DNA from: Chitinophaga pinensis
Lineage (GTDB): Bacteria; Bacteroidota; Bacteroidia; UBA4408
Direction: 5' to 3'
Assembly (NCBI GenBank): GCA_945861665.1
Contig: CAMAVS010000003.1
Location: 124,001 to 188,000 of the forward strand
Length of the DNA: 64,000 bases
The notes beneath the pieces were generated by a model, which had not been told where the DNA came from, searched no databases, and saw only the letters and a program-made list of their open reading frames with translations. Shown piece after piece: positions 26,529-35,972 of the stretch; the first letter of the stretch is position 1, and the number at the start of each line of letters is the position of its first letter. A program made the position numbers and the translations under genes.

Positions 26529-28126
26529 TTATGAAAAAATTAATGACAATCCTCTTGCTATGCGCAGGAGCAACAAAGATGAGTGCCTTTTGTGGTTTTT
26601 ATGTTGCAAAGGCTGATGCCAGTTTATTCAACACCTCATCGCAAGTAATTCTTGCACGTAACGGTCAACGTTCCACCATAACTATGTGGAGCGATTTTAA
26701 GGGCGATGTAAAGGATTTTGCAATGGTAGTACCTGTTCCAGTTGTATTAAAAAAGACAGATATTAAGGTAGTAGAACATACGTTGTTCGAAATGTTGGAT
26801 GCTTATTCAGGACCAAGAATGGCAGAATACTACGATAATAATCCTTGTCAAAATTATGATTTAGAATCAGTGTCAGATATGGCGTATCCATCATCTATGG
26901 CACGTGGAGCAGGTATGCAAGAGGAATCAAAAAGTGCTAAAAAAGAAGTTGTTAAAATTGAAGCAAGGTATTCTGTTGGGGAATACGATATTCTTATTTT
27001 ATCCTCAAAGGAATCGGTTGGACTTGCCGATTGGTTAACAGAAAATGGGTACAAAATACCAAGCGGTGCAAATGAGGTGTTAGAGCCTTACATTAAGAGT
27101 AATATGAAATTTTTTGTTGTAAAGGTGAATACCGATGAACTTAAAAAAAGGGGAACAAGCGCCATTCGTCCCATTCAAATTAGTTTTAATTCGCCCAAGT
27201 TTATGCTTCCTATTCGTTTAGGAATGGCGAATGCGAATGGTAAGCAGGATATGATTGTTTACGCTTTATCAAAAACAGGAAGGGTTGAAACCACCAATTA
27301 TAGAACATTGAAAATGCCTACTGACAATTTGGTTCCTGAATTTGTTGCGGATGTATTTGGTAAATTTTATCACGATTTATACCGCAAGAATATGAAAAGA
27401 GAAGGGGGAAATAATGTATATCTTGAATATGCTTGGGATGTAAGTATGAATGCCTATATCAAATGCGACCCTTGCTCTGGAACACCACCCGAAATTGCAG
27501 AAATGATGACTGCCGGTGTAGATTGGCTAGATTTCGATTATCATTACAATACTTATAATGGTAGTGTGTTCCTTACTCGTTTGCATGTTACATACGATAG
27601 AGAAAATTTTCCGCAAGACTTGATGTTTCAGGAAACACCCAATAAAGAAAATTACCAAGCCCGTTATGTTATAACACATCCTGCACAAGGCCCTTTTGAT
27701 TGTTCCGAAGGTAAAAATTATTTGAGCAGTGTATATAAAAGGAGAGTTGAAGAGTTGCAGGAACTTTCTAGGCTAACAGGTTGGGATGTTTCTAATTATG
27801 CCGATTATGCATACACAATTAATGGCTTTAAAATTCCTATGGAATCAAAAAGCACTTCTACAAAAAATACAAAAAATGATACTACAGGGTTTATTAGCAA
27901 ACCCAATAATCAAATTGGTTTACCCAATAATGGAACAATTACTTCTGAAAATCCTACCAAAGAAGCTGTATTTAATCCTATTTACCTCGATGACGATAAC
28001 AAAGGTGGTAATAATAGTGCTGATGGTTCCAAAGGGACAGATGCTTATTATATAGTTGCTTTGGGTGCGATGCTGTTGCTCTTATTTATGTTGATAAGCA
28101 GTCGAAGAAAAAGAGAAAGTGTTTAA
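26525..28126 (+). CDS. DUF2330 domain-containing exported protein
   Basis: About 533 aa. Three in-frame ATGs (26519, 26525, 26531) surround the stop of the RnfD-like gene. 26525 gives the classic ATGA overlap and 26531 the tidiest signal peptide (MKKLMTILLLCAGATKMSAF). The mature N-terminus CGFYVAKADASLFN and the segment MVVPVPVVLKKTDIKVV match DUF2330. A late patch (CDPCSGTPPE) contains a CxxC pair. A low-complexity linker precedes a C-terminal transmembrane helix (about 508-526) with a basic tail, so most of the protein faces the periplasm. Function is unknown. The tight coupling suggests it works with the RnfD-like protein. Confidence 0.87.
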   Translation: MIMKKLMTILLLCAGATKMSAFCGFYVAKADASLFNTSSQVILARNGQRSTITMWSDFKGDVKDFAMVVPVPVVLKKTDIKVVEHTLFEMLDAYSGPRMAEYYDNNPCQNYDLESVSDMAYPSSMARGAGMQEESKSAKKEVVKIEARYSVGEYDILILSSKESVGLADWLTENGYKIPSGANEVLEPYIKSNMKFFVVKVNTDELKKRGTSAIRPIQISFNSPKFMLPIRLGMANANGKQDMIVYALSKTGRVETTNYRTLKMPTDNLVPEFVADVFGKFYHDLYRKNMKREGGNNVYLEYAWDVSMNAYIKCDPCSGTPPEIAEMMTAGVDWLDFDYHYNTYNGSVFLTRLHVTYDRENFPQDLMFQETPNKENYQARYVITHPAQGPFDCSEGKNYLSSVYKRRVEELQELSRLTGWDVSNYADYAYTINGFKIPMESKSTSTKNTKNDTTGFISKPNNQIGLPNNGTITSENPTKEAVFNPIYLDDDNKGGNNSADGSKGTDAYYIVALGAMLLLLFMLISSRRKRESV

Positions 28127-28132
28127 AATGGT

Positions 28133-28171
28133 TTGTTGGTTGTTAGCTATACCAAGGCTAACAACCAACAA
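28133..28171 (+). terminator. Long-stem terminator-like hairpin after the DUF2330 gene
   Basis: Positions 28133-28147 (TTGTTGGTTGTTAGC) pair perfectly with 28157-28171 to form a 15-bp stem with a 9-nt loop. The following ATTATTATTT is a poor U-tract, so termination may be partial. It starts 6 nt after the stop codon. Confidence 0.7.
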
Positions 28172-28217
28172 TTATTATTTCTAAACGGACAAATAAATTG
28201 TGATAAACTTAATTTCA

Positions 28218-28248
28218 TTGCTATTTTTTCAATTATTCATTATATTTG
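28218..28248 (+). promoter_or_regulatory. Consensus promoter in front of the T9SS remnant
   Basis: TTG (28218-28220), 20 nt, TATATTTG (28241-28248). No intact gene starts shortly after it. The first ATG is at 28270 and opens a truncated T9SS domain. Confidence 0.5.
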
Positions 28249-28269
28249 CTTTCTTTGAAGAATGTAAAT

Positions 28270-28398
28270 ATGTTGGGTAAAGTTATAATGGAACAGGATA
28301 TCCAAGGCACTTCAAGCATTGATATAAGCAAACTTAGTTCAGGCATTTATTTTATTAGAACCAACGATGGCTAAACTACTAAATTAGTGAAGCAGTAA
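28270..28398 (+). pseudogene. Remnant of a T9SS C-terminal sorting domain
   Basis: The frame translates to MLGKVIMEQDIQGTSSIDIS, KLSSGIYFIRTNDG, a TAA stop at 28372-28374, then TTKLVKQ and a final TAA. The DMLGKV-like strand, the ISKLSSGIYFIR block and the K-rich end are the last half of a type A sorting domain. The internal stop interrupts it 7 codons before the natural end. Nothing upstream of 28240 reads as the rest of such a protein. The terminator at 28416-28452 is still present. It is most likely the decayed 3' end of a deleted secreted-protein gene. Confidence 0.75.
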
Positions 28399-28415
28399 TT
28401 TTTTCTTTCCAAAAC

Positions 28416-28452
28416 AAATCCCCCATAGAATTATATCCTATGGGGGATTTTT
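28416..28452 (+). terminator. Rho-independent terminator downstream of the T9SS remnant
   Basis: AAATCCCCCATAG (28416-28428) and CTATGGGGGATTT (28438-28450) form a perfect 13-bp GC-rich stem with a 9-nt loop, followed by TTATA. Confidence 0.88.
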
Positions 28453-28556
28453 ATATACTATTTTTGGGTCTTAAAAACAACTCAATTAAAAGCTCCAATA
28501 CTTTACTTTTACGCTCCTAATTGTTATGTTTGTATTAAATAATACCATACGCTTTT

Positions 28557-30653
28557 ATGAGCCAGGCAATGACCGATAAAAAAAGAAAGATAGACTCTCC
28601 TATACCTGAAATTATTTTATTGAAAGCGTTTTCATTGATGTGTACCGCAAAGGCTATGACAGAGCTTTACGAGGCGAATAAGGATGTTACAGCTAAATAC
28701 GTTCATGCTACTTCTCGAGGTCACGAAGCCATTCAATTGGCGATGGGCTTACAGCTAAAAGCACAGGATTTTCTTTCCGCTTATTACCGTGACGACAGTA
28801 TGTTGTTGGGTATTGGAATACAGCCCTACGAATTGATGTTGCAGTTGCTCGCAAAGCGCGATGACCCTTTTTCGGGAGGGCGTACCTACTATTGTCATCC
28901 TAGTTTGAAGCGCGACAACATGCCCAAAATTCCTATGCAAAGTTCCGCAACCGGAATGCAGGCAATTCCTACTACAGGTGTAGCAATGGGTGTTCAGTAT
29001 ATTGAAAATCAAAAAATGCCCACCAACTATGGTGCTGATAAACCTGTGGTAGTTTGCTCACTGGGTGATGCATCTATTACGGAAGGCGAAGTAGCGGAGG
29101 CTTTTCAAATGGCAGTTCTTAAAAAATTGCCAATTTTATATTTGATTCAAGATAATGAATGGGATATATCGGCAAGTGCAAAAGAAATAAGGGCCCAAGA
29201 TGCTAGCGAATATGCAAAGGGCTTTAAAGGTTTGGAGGTTCGAACCATTGATGGCAGCGATTTTATGAAGTGTTACGAAACCGTTCAAGAGGTAATAGGA
29301 CTTATTCGAAAAGAAAGAAGACCTTTCATGATTCACGCCAAAGTGCCTTTGCTCAATCACCACACATCTGGTGTACGCAAAGAATGGTACCGTGATGACT
29401 TGTTGGAGGCTGCAAAAAAAGATCCTTTTCCGCGTTTTAGAAATCAATTGATTGTTGCAGGTTTCGAAAGCTACGAATTAACAAAAATAGAAGAAGAAGC
29501 GGCAAAGGCTGTTCAGGAACAATATACACAAGCACTAAAGGCAGAAGACCCTAAACCGGAAGATTTATTTTTACACGATTTTGCTCCTACACCAATTACT
29601 GAGGAGAAAGGGGTGCGTGAACCGAAAGGCAAAGAAAAAACAGTGATGGTTGATTGTGCTTTATTTGCTGTGCAAGAATTAATGACAAAGCACAAAGAGT
29701 GTTTGCTTTATGGTCAGGATGTCGGTGGACGATTGGGTGGAGTATTCAGGGAAGCCGCAACTTTGGCTCAAAAATTTGGTGACGATAGGGTATTTAATAC
29801 GCCTATACAAGAAGCCTTTATTATTGGAAGTACTGTTGGTATGAGTGCTGCAGGATTAAAACCCATTGTAGAGGTTCAGTTTGCCGATTATATTTGGCCG
29901 GGTCTTAATCAATTGTTTACGGAAGTAAGTCGTTCATGTTATTTAAGTAACGGTAAATGGCCGGTAAGTTGTATTATACGTGTACCTATAGGTGCTTATG
30001 GCAGCGGTGGTCCTTATCACTCTTCCAGTGTTGAATCAGTATTAACAAACATTCGTGGTATTAAAATAGCATACCCTAGCACAGGAGCCGATTTAAAAGG
30101 ATTGATGAAAGCAGCTTATTATGATCCTAATCCGGTAGTAATGCTGGAACACAAAGGTTTGTACTGGAGTAAAATAAAGGGTACCGAAGATGCTAAAACC
30201 ATTGAGCCTGATGAAGATTATATCATACCTTTTGGTAAGGCAAGAATTGTGTTAGGGGCGGCAGAAGATTGCAAGGCAAAAGGAAAAACACTTACTATTA
30301 TTACTTATGGAATGGGCGTTTATTGGGCAAAAAATGCTGCTAAGGATTTTTCTTGCCAAATAGAAATTATAGATTTAAGAACTTTGTATCCGCTTGACGA
30401 AGAAACTATTTTTACTTCGGTTAAACAAAACAACAAGTGCATTGTTTTAACGGAAGAACCTACAAATAACACCTTTGCTCAAAGTTTGGCCGGACGAATT
30501 AGTCAAGAATGTTTTAAGTCATTGGATGCGCCTGTATTGGTTGTTGGTTCTGAAAATTTACCGGCTATTCCACTTAATTCTATATTGGAGGCCACTATGT
30601 TACCCAATGCCGATAAGTTGAAAATTGCGATTGAGTCATTGTTGAAATATTAA
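28557..30653 (+). CDS. Fused 2-oxoacid dehydrogenase E1 (alpha plus beta), thiamine-dependent
   Basis: A 698-aa single-chain E1 that decarboxylates a 2-oxoacid and acylates the lipoyl arm of E2. The alpha half (about 1-340) has YYRDDSMLLGIG, the TPP-binding segment GDASITEGEVAEAFQMA and the QDNEWDIS block. The beta half (about 365-698) has YGQDVGGRLGGVFREA, NTPIQEAFIIG and GAYGSGGPYHSSS. Bacteroidota commonly carry this alpha-beta fusion for branched-chain (2-oxoisovalerate) or pyruvate substrates; the substrate cannot be fixed by reading. No E2 or E3 gene is adjacent. mqnE follows after 6 nt. Confidence 0.92.
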   Translation: MSQAMTDKKRKIDSPIPEIILLKAFSLMCTAKAMTELYEANKDVTAKYVHATSRGHEAIQLAMGLQLKAQDFLSAYYRDDSMLLGIGIQPYELMLQLLAKRDDPFSGGRTYYCHPSLKRDNMPKIPMQSSATGMQAIPTTGVAMGVQYIENQKMPTNYGADKPVVVCSLGDASITEGEVAEAFQMAVLKKLPILYLIQDNEWDISASAKEIRAQDASEYAKGFKGLEVRTIDGSDFMKCYETVQEVIGLIRKERRPFMIHAKVPLLNHHTSGVRKEWYRDDLLEAAKKDPFPRFRNQLIVAGFESYELTKIEEEAAKAVQEQYTQALKAEDPKPEDLFLHDFAPTPITEEKGVREPKGKEKTVMVDCALFAVQELMTKHKECLLYGQDVGGRLGGVFREAATLAQKFGDDRVFNTPIQEAFIIGSTVGMSAAGLKPIVEVQFADYIWPGLNQLFTEVSRSCYLSNGKWPVSCIIRVPIGAYGSGGPYHSSSVESVLTNIRGIKIAYPSTGADLKGLMKAAYYDPNPVVMLEHKGLYWSKIKGTEDAKTIEPDEDYIIPFGKARIVLGAAEDCKAKGKTLTIITYGMGVYWAKNAAKDFSCQIEIIDLRTLYPLDEETIFTSVKQNNKCIVLTEEPTNNTFAQSLAGRISQECFKSLDAPVLVVGSENLPAIPLNSILEATMLPNADKLKIAIESLLKY

Positions 30654-30659
30654 TATACA

Positions 30660-31841
30660 TTGGAGAAAGAGAATCACATTGAGCTATTGCTTAACAGCAC
30701 GAATACTGATAAAGAACTTTTAAGTATTGCTAAGAAGGTTTTAAATAATGAACGCATAAATACAAGCGAAGGCTTAGTGTTATATCAAAAAGGCAAACTT
30801 GCTTTTTTGGGAATGTTAGCGAATTATGTGCGTGAAAAAAAGAATGGAGATTACGTTTATTTCAATCGTAATTTTCACATTGAGCCAACCAATATTTGTG
30901 TGTTCGATTGTAAGTTTTGCTCTTACTCACGTTTATTAAAACAAAAGGAGGATGGTTGGGAAATGAGCGAGGAACAAATTTTAAACATTGTTCGTAGTTA
31001 CGATGGAAAGCCAGTTACGGAAGTTCATATAGTTGGTGGGGTACACCCAAAAATGGGATTGATGTATTTTGCAAATTTGATAAAGAAAATAAAGGAAATT
31101 CGTCCCGATATACACGTAAAAGCATTTACAGCAGTGGAGTTGGAGTATATGTGCAGGAAAGCCAAAGTAAGCTACGAAGAAGGTTTACGCATATTGAAAG
31201 AACACGGACAAGATTCCTTACCAGGTGGTGGTGCTGAAATATTTGACGAAACATTGCGCGCACAAATTTGTGATGATAAAGCAACTACAGCACAATGGCT
31301 CGAAATTCACGAAACAGCGCATAAATTGGGAATGCCTTCCAATGCAACGATGTTATATGGTCACGTAGAAAATTTTGAACACCGAGTTGATCATATGAAC
31401 CGATTAAGGGAATTGCAAGATAAAACAGGTGGATTTAATACTTTTATTCCGCTTAAGTTTAGAAATAAAGACAATCAGATGTCGCATATAGCGGAGGTTT
31501 CAGTAATTGAAGATTTGCGCAATTATGCAATTGCCCGAATATTTATGGATAATTTCAATCACATAAAGGCTTATTGGCCTATGATAGGAAGAACCACAGC
31601 TCAGCTTTCTTTGTCATTTGGTGTGGACGATATTGATGGAACAATTGACGATTCAACAAAAATATATACGATGGCAGGCTCGGAAGAGCAGAGCCCTAAA
31701 TTAAGCACGCAGGAGTTGGTTGAATTAATTAAACAAGTAGGAAAGCATCCTATTGAGCGCGATACTTTGTATAATGTAATTACCGATTACAAAGACTTTT
31801 CGTTTAGTAACGAAAAGGAAGCGGCATACTCCAATAGGTAA
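30660..31841 (+). CDS. mqnE: Aminofutalosine synthase MqnE (radical SAM)
   Basis: A 393-aa radical SAM enzyme, TTG start. The 4Fe-4S cysteines are C80, C84 and C87 in the CVFDCKFCSYSR block. The later segments VGGVHPKMGLMYF, LPGGGAEIFDE and ATMLYGHVE identify the CofH/MqnE/MqnC group, and the overall pattern best fits MqnE. It joins 3-(1-carboxyvinyloxy)benzoate to the adenosyl radical in the futalosine route to menaquinone. This implies the organism uses that route rather than classical Men enzymes. It sits 6 nt after the E1 gene and 15 nt before the DUF5916 gene. Confidence 0.93.
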   Translation: MEKENHIELLLNSTNTDKELLSIAKKVLNNERINTSEGLVLYQKGKLAFLGMLANYVREKKNGDYVYFNRNFHIEPTNICVFDCKFCSYSRLLKQKEDGWEMSEEQILNIVRSYDGKPVTEVHIVGGVHPKMGLMYFANLIKKIKEIRPDIHVKAFTAVELEYMCRKAKVSYEEGLRILKEHGQDSLPGGGAEIFDETLRAQICDDKATTAQWLEIHETAHKLGMPSNATMLYGHVENFEHRVDHMNRLRELQDKTGGFNTFIPLKFRNKDNQMSHIAEVSVIEDLRNYAIARIFMDNFNHIKAYWPMIGRTTAQLSLSFGVDDIDGTIDDSTKIYTMAGSEEQSPKLSTQELVELIKQVGKHPIERDTLYNVITDYKDFSFSNEKEAAYSNR

Positions 31842-31856
31842 AAGTATAGAGTTCTG

Positions 31857-34064
31857 ATGCAAAATATTTTAAGGATTTTCCTTGTATTTTCTCTTTTTAC
31901 AAATTTTTCCTTCAGCTACGAATTGAAGCAAAAACCGACTGTGAAAATTAAAAAAGCAATCGGTAAAATAGTGTTGGATGGAATATTGGATGAGGAGGAT
32001 TGGTTGAGTGCAGATGTAGCCAAGGATTTTTACAATACCTTTCCACACGATACTGGATACGCTAAAACAAAAACAGAATCGCGCATTACTTACGATAATA
32101 AGAATATTTACGTGTCGGCAATTTGCTATGATGAGTTAGAAGGAAATTATGTTATTCAATCCTTAAAACGCGATTTTTCTTACCCTGTTAGTGATGCATT
32201 TTCAGTAATTTTTGATCCTTTCGATGACAATACAAACGGTTTTAGTTTTGCCGTAAATCCATACAATGTGCAACGAGAAGGTCTTGTTGCATTTGGTGGT
32301 GGGGAAGGTGTTTCTACTGATTGGGACAATGTTTGGTACAGTGAAGTGAAGCGAGAAACGGGGAAGTGGGTGGTTGAAATGGCTATTCCTTTTGTTTCAT
32401 TAAGGTATAAAACAAATATTCCGCATTGGGGAGTGAATTTTACCCGGAATGATTTAAAGCGTAATGAGAGTAGTTGCTGGTCGGCAGTTCCTAGGGTTTA
32501 CAATATATCTTCGCTCGCATTTACTGGCGATATGGAGTGGGATACTTCACCTAAAAAATCAGGGACTAACGTAGCTCTTATTCCTTATGTTAGTGGTGAG
32601 GGTAATCACAATTATGAAATAGATGATAAAACAAATACAAAACCTAATGGAGGCCTTGATGCTAAGATAGCAGTTAGTTCATCCTTAAATTTAGATATTA
32701 CGGTTAATCCAGATTTTTCGCAAGTAGAGGTGGACAGGCAGGTTACAAACCTTACTCGTTTTAGTTTATTTTTCCCTGAGCGCAGAAAGTTTTTTATTGA
32801 GAACAGTGATTTGTTTGAGCGTTATGGTTTCAGGCAAATACGTCCTTTTTTCTCACGACAAATTGGTTTGAATAGTGGCAATGTAATTCCTATTCTTGGA
32901 GGGGCAAGGTTAAGTGGTAAAATAAATAAGAATTGGCGTATCGGTATTATGAGTATGCAAACTGATAAAGTAAAATCATTGAATGTAAAGAGTCAAAATT
33001 ACACAGTGGTAGCATTACAACGACAAGTATTTGCGCGTAGCAATGTGGCTGCTATATTTGTGAACCGTCAAGCATTTTTAAGTAACCAACAACTGATAAG
33101 TGATTTTAATCGAGTAGCCGGTTTGGATTTTAATTTGGCATCGAAGAATAACAAATTCAGGGGGAAGGTTTTTTATCATCACGCGTTTACACCCTTGCAA
33201 TTAAACGATAATTATACACACGCTTCTTGGTTCGAGTATTTTGATAAAAATTGGCTTGTGATGTGGAACCACGAGTATGTGGGTAAAAATCACTTTGCCG
33301 ATGTTGGTTTTGTGCCGCGTATTTTCCAGTTTGATGCGGTGAATAATAAATTAGTGCGTAACAGTTATTGGCGTTTTGAACCAATTGTTATGTATAAGTT
33401 TTATCCTAAATCATCCATCATTAACAATCATGGTCCGGGTATTTATTTGAGTCAATATTTTGATTCAAAATTAGCTAGCAATGAAAGTTTATTGCAAGGG
33501 AGCTATAAAGTAATATTTCAAAGTTCGGCCGAAACTAAATTGGAGTTAAATAAAAGTTTTGTAAAATTACTGTTTGCATCCAATATTACTTCAAAAGGAT
33601 TACCATTGGCTATAGGGTATTATAATTATAACAATACTTTGCTTTCGTATACTTCCAATAAGCGCAAACTGTTTAATTATTTGTTAACCATAAATTACGG
33701 TCAGTTTTACAATGGTACAAAGTTTAGTTATTCCGGAGAATTAAATTACCGCCAACAGCCTTTGGGCATTTTCTCACTTGCCTTTTCGCAAGATGAAATA
33801 AAATTACCTGAACCTTATTCACATGCATATTTAACCTTAATTGGACCTAAGGTAGAGTTGTCGTTCACTAAAAGCTTATTTTTCACTACTTTTTTTCAGT
33901 ACAATACACAGCTCAACAATTTCAACATTAATAGTCGTTTACAATGGCGTTTTAAGCCAATGAGTGATTTCTACATAGTGTATACTGAAAATTATATCAC
34001 ACCTGTATTTGGGATTAAAAACAGAGCACTTGTGTTTAAGTTTATTTATTGGCTCAATTTGTAA
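31857..34064 (+). CDS. DUF5916 protein with N-terminal CBM9-like domain
   Basis: A 735-aa exported protein with a signal peptide of about 21 residues. The N-terminal domain (about 25-215) follows the carbohydrate-binding family 9-like pattern (IVLDGILDEEDWLSADVAKDF, then VIFDPFDDNTNGFSFAVNP). The rest (about 230-735) is DUF5916, a probable beta-barrel, with the family's NPDFSQVEVDRQV and FFPERRKFFIENSDLF signatures and an aromatic-rich C-terminus (YWLNL). The family is abundant in Bacteroidota. It is probably an outer-membrane protein, role unknown. Last gene of the E1-mqnE unit. Confidence 0.9.
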   Translation: MQNILRIFLVFSLFTNFSFSYELKQKPTVKIKKAIGKIVLDGILDEEDWLSADVAKDFYNTFPHDTGYAKTKTESRITYDNKNIYVSAICYDELEGNYVIQSLKRDFSYPVSDAFSVIFDPFDDNTNGFSFAVNPYNVQREGLVAFGGGEGVSTDWDNVWYSEVKRETGKWVVEMAIPFVSLRYKTNIPHWGVNFTRNDLKRNESSCWSAVPRVYNISSLAFTGDMEWDTSPKKSGTNVALIPYVSGEGNHNYEIDDKTNTKPNGGLDAKIAVSSSLNLDITVNPDFSQVEVDRQVTNLTRFSLFFPERRKFFIENSDLFERYGFRQIRPFFSRQIGLNSGNVIPILGGARLSGKINKNWRIGIMSMQTDKVKSLNVKSQNYTVVALQRQVFARSNVAAIFVNRQAFLSNQQLISDFNRVAGLDFNLASKNNKFRGKVFYHHAFTPLQLNDNYTHASWFEYFDKNWLVMWNHEYVGKNHFADVGFVPRIFQFDAVNNKLVRNSYWRFEPIVMYKFYPKSSIINNHGPGIYLSQYFDSKLASNESLLQGSYKVIFQSSAETKLELNKSFVKLLFASNITSKGLPLAIGYYNYNNTLLSYTSNKRKLFNYLLTINYGQFYNGTKFSYSGELNYRQQPLGIFSLAFSQDEIKLPEPYSHAYLTLIGPKVELSFTKSLFFTTFFQYNTQLNNFNINSRLQWRFKPMSDFYIVYTENYITPVFGIKNRALVFKFIYWLNL

Positions 34065-34115
34065 AATTGCTTGAATGATGTTTCTGTAAATTGTTTTTTT
34101 GTACCTTAGTATTCA

Positions 34116-35402
34116 ATGAAAATGAGTTTATTTATAATGTATTTATTTAGCATTTTCCTTTTTTCTTGTAAAAAGGATAGTGATGCTTTAAAACCTGTAA
34201 TCACTATCAGTATTCCTAGTGAAAATGCTCAATATGCTATAGCGGAAAAAATAACGGTAACAGCAACTGTATGTGATGAAAGTAACATTGAATATATTAT
34301 GATGCAGATAATAGATGAAAATCAAATAGCCGTTACACCACAAATTCTATCCATACCGAATGAGAAAAAAGCTTTTATAAGCAACGATTTTGTTATTGAA
34401 AATAATAAATTGAAATCGGGTGATTATTATATTTATATACGCGCCTTTGATGGTACGAATGAGTCGAGTGTTCGTAGAAAAATTTATATCAGTGAAATAC
34501 CTAAATATAGCAAAGCGATATATGTATTAACATCTCCCGGTCAAAATCAATTTGATACTCACAAAGTAGATTCGCTTTATACTACTTCGCTCGCTTTTTC
34601 TCATATTGGAGATTGTATAGGTATAGAGGTGAATTCAAATGATAATCAGGTTTATACTTGTGGTAGTTTAACAGGTAATTTAGAGGCGCGTACTGTAACG
34701 AATCATTCAATGGTGTGGAACAGTAATAATAATGGTGCAGGGGTGCCTTACTTTACTGCAATGCATTCTGCCGAAAATATTTTGTATGTTGGGCACTATG
34801 ATGGACACATAAGTGGTTACAATAAAAATGGGCAGATTACAGTCAATACAACAGCTGGTGGCAATCAATACTACCCAACTAAAATAAGCGCGAATAACGA
34901 TTTAATATTTTCGGAAGAAAAGCAATTGGTTGGACAATTAAAAAGGTTATCAGTATATTATTCTTCTACAGGTGCATTAAAACAATCGGTTTTATTTCAG
35001 GCAGATGTAGTAAATATGTTTTTTAAAGATGATAACAACACATTTATTTTTGCGAATCAAAATGGACAAGCAAAAATGTATATTTATTCTGTTTTGCAAA
35101 ACACATTATGGGAGCCGCATACTATTTCAGGAACTATATATGCAGCAGATAGGATGGATGAGAATACATACTTTATTTCTACAAGTAATTCCATATATCG
35201 TTATCGATACAATACCAATAGCTTATTTACGTTACTTTTCGGAACAAAATCACAGTGTTTAAAATACAATGAAATTAGTGATGAAATCGTTGTTGCCAAT
35301 AGTAAAAGTATAAATGTATACAGTAATGTCACAATGAATTTAACACACACAATGGTATATTCCGACTCAATTAATGATATTGGAATACTTTATAACAAAT
35401 AG
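34116..35402 (+). CDS. Lipoprotein with Ig-like and beta-propeller-like regions
   Basis: A 428-aa lipoprotein with lipobox cysteine C18 (IFLFSC). The N-terminal part (about 28-130) is an Ig/DUF4625-like beta domain (ITISIPSENAQYAIAEKITV). The remainder repeats short beta-strand units (LYVGHYDGHISGYN, FIFANQNGQAKMYIYS, YFISTSNSIYRYRYN) suggesting a WD40- or YVTN-like propeller. No catalytic motif is seen. It heads a tight plus-strand run, with a 6-nt gap to the next gene. Function unknown. Confidence 0.8.
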   Translation: MKMSLFIMYLFSIFLFSCKKDSDALKPVITISIPSENAQYAIAEKITVTATVCDESNIEYIMMQIIDENQIAVTPQILSIPNEKKAFISNDFVIENNKLKSGDYYIYIRAFDGTNESSVRRKIYISEIPKYSKAIYVLTSPGQNQFDTHKVDSLYTTSLAFSHIGDCIGIEVNSNDNQVYTCGSLTGNLEARTVTNHSMVWNSNNNGAGVPYFTAMHSAENILYVGHYDGHISGYNKNGQITVNTTAGGNQYYPTKISANNDLIFSEEKQLVGQLKRLSVYYSSTGALKQSVLFQADVVNMFFKDDNNTFIFANQNGQAKMYIYSVLQNTLWEPHTISGTIYAADRMDENTYFISTSNSIYRYRYNTNSLFTLLFGTKSQCLKYNEISDEIVVANSKSINVYSNVTMNLTHTMVYSDSINDIGILYNK

Positions 35403-35408
35403 TTAGTA

Positions 35409-35954
35409 ATGAAGAACATAAAAATAAATGCAATATTCTTATTCTTTTTTTGTGCGAACTTTCATTGTTTTGCGCAATTGGATAGCATTCCGGATAAAAA
35501 TGTTAAACCCCAAAAAAAGGGATTCGATTCTTCTAAATTGTTTTCAGGTGGGAATTTTGGTTTGTCATTTGGTACCATTACAATTATAGATATTTCACCA
35601 TTGCTGGGGTATCAAATAACGGATAAAGTATCAGCAGGGCTCGGAGTTACTTATTTACATTATTCAGACAATGTAAATCAATATAAAACAAATGTGTATG
35701 GGGGCAGAGTATTTGCTCGCTACAATCTTTTTCCAAATTTATTTTTACACGCAGAAGCAGAAGAGTTAAACGGTGAATGGGTGTATCCCGATCGTTGGTG
35801 GGAATTGGCATTGCCGGTTGGTGCCGGATACAGACAACCTTTGGGTGATTTTTCATCTTTTACGTTTATGTTATTGTATAACCTCAATCATACTGTCTAT
35901 TCTCCATACCAAAGTCCAGTTATAGTAAGAGTAGGATTTAATATAGGCTTATAA
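35409..35954 (+). CDS. Predicted small outer-membrane beta-barrel protein
   Basis: A 181-aa protein with a signal peptide (about residues 1-22, ending FAQ). Amphipathic strands alternate through the mature part, e.g. FGLSFGTITIIDISPLLGYQ and VSAGLGVTYLHYSD, and it ends VRVGFNIGL. The pattern is typical of eight-stranded outer-membrane barrels. No specific family recognised. It lies between a lipoprotein (6-nt gap) and an acyltransferase-like gene (18-nt gap). Confidence 0.78.
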   Translation: MKNIKINAIFLFFFCANFHCFAQLDSIPDKNVKPQKKGFDSSKLFSGGNFGLSFGTITIIDISPLLGYQITDKVSAGLGVTYLHYSDNVNQYKTNVYGGRVFARYNLFPNLFLHAEAEELNGEWVYPDRWWELALPVGAGYRQPLGDFSSFTFMLLYNLNHTVYSPYQSPVIVRVGFNIGL

Positions 35955-35972
35955 TATTTTAAAAATTAACGA

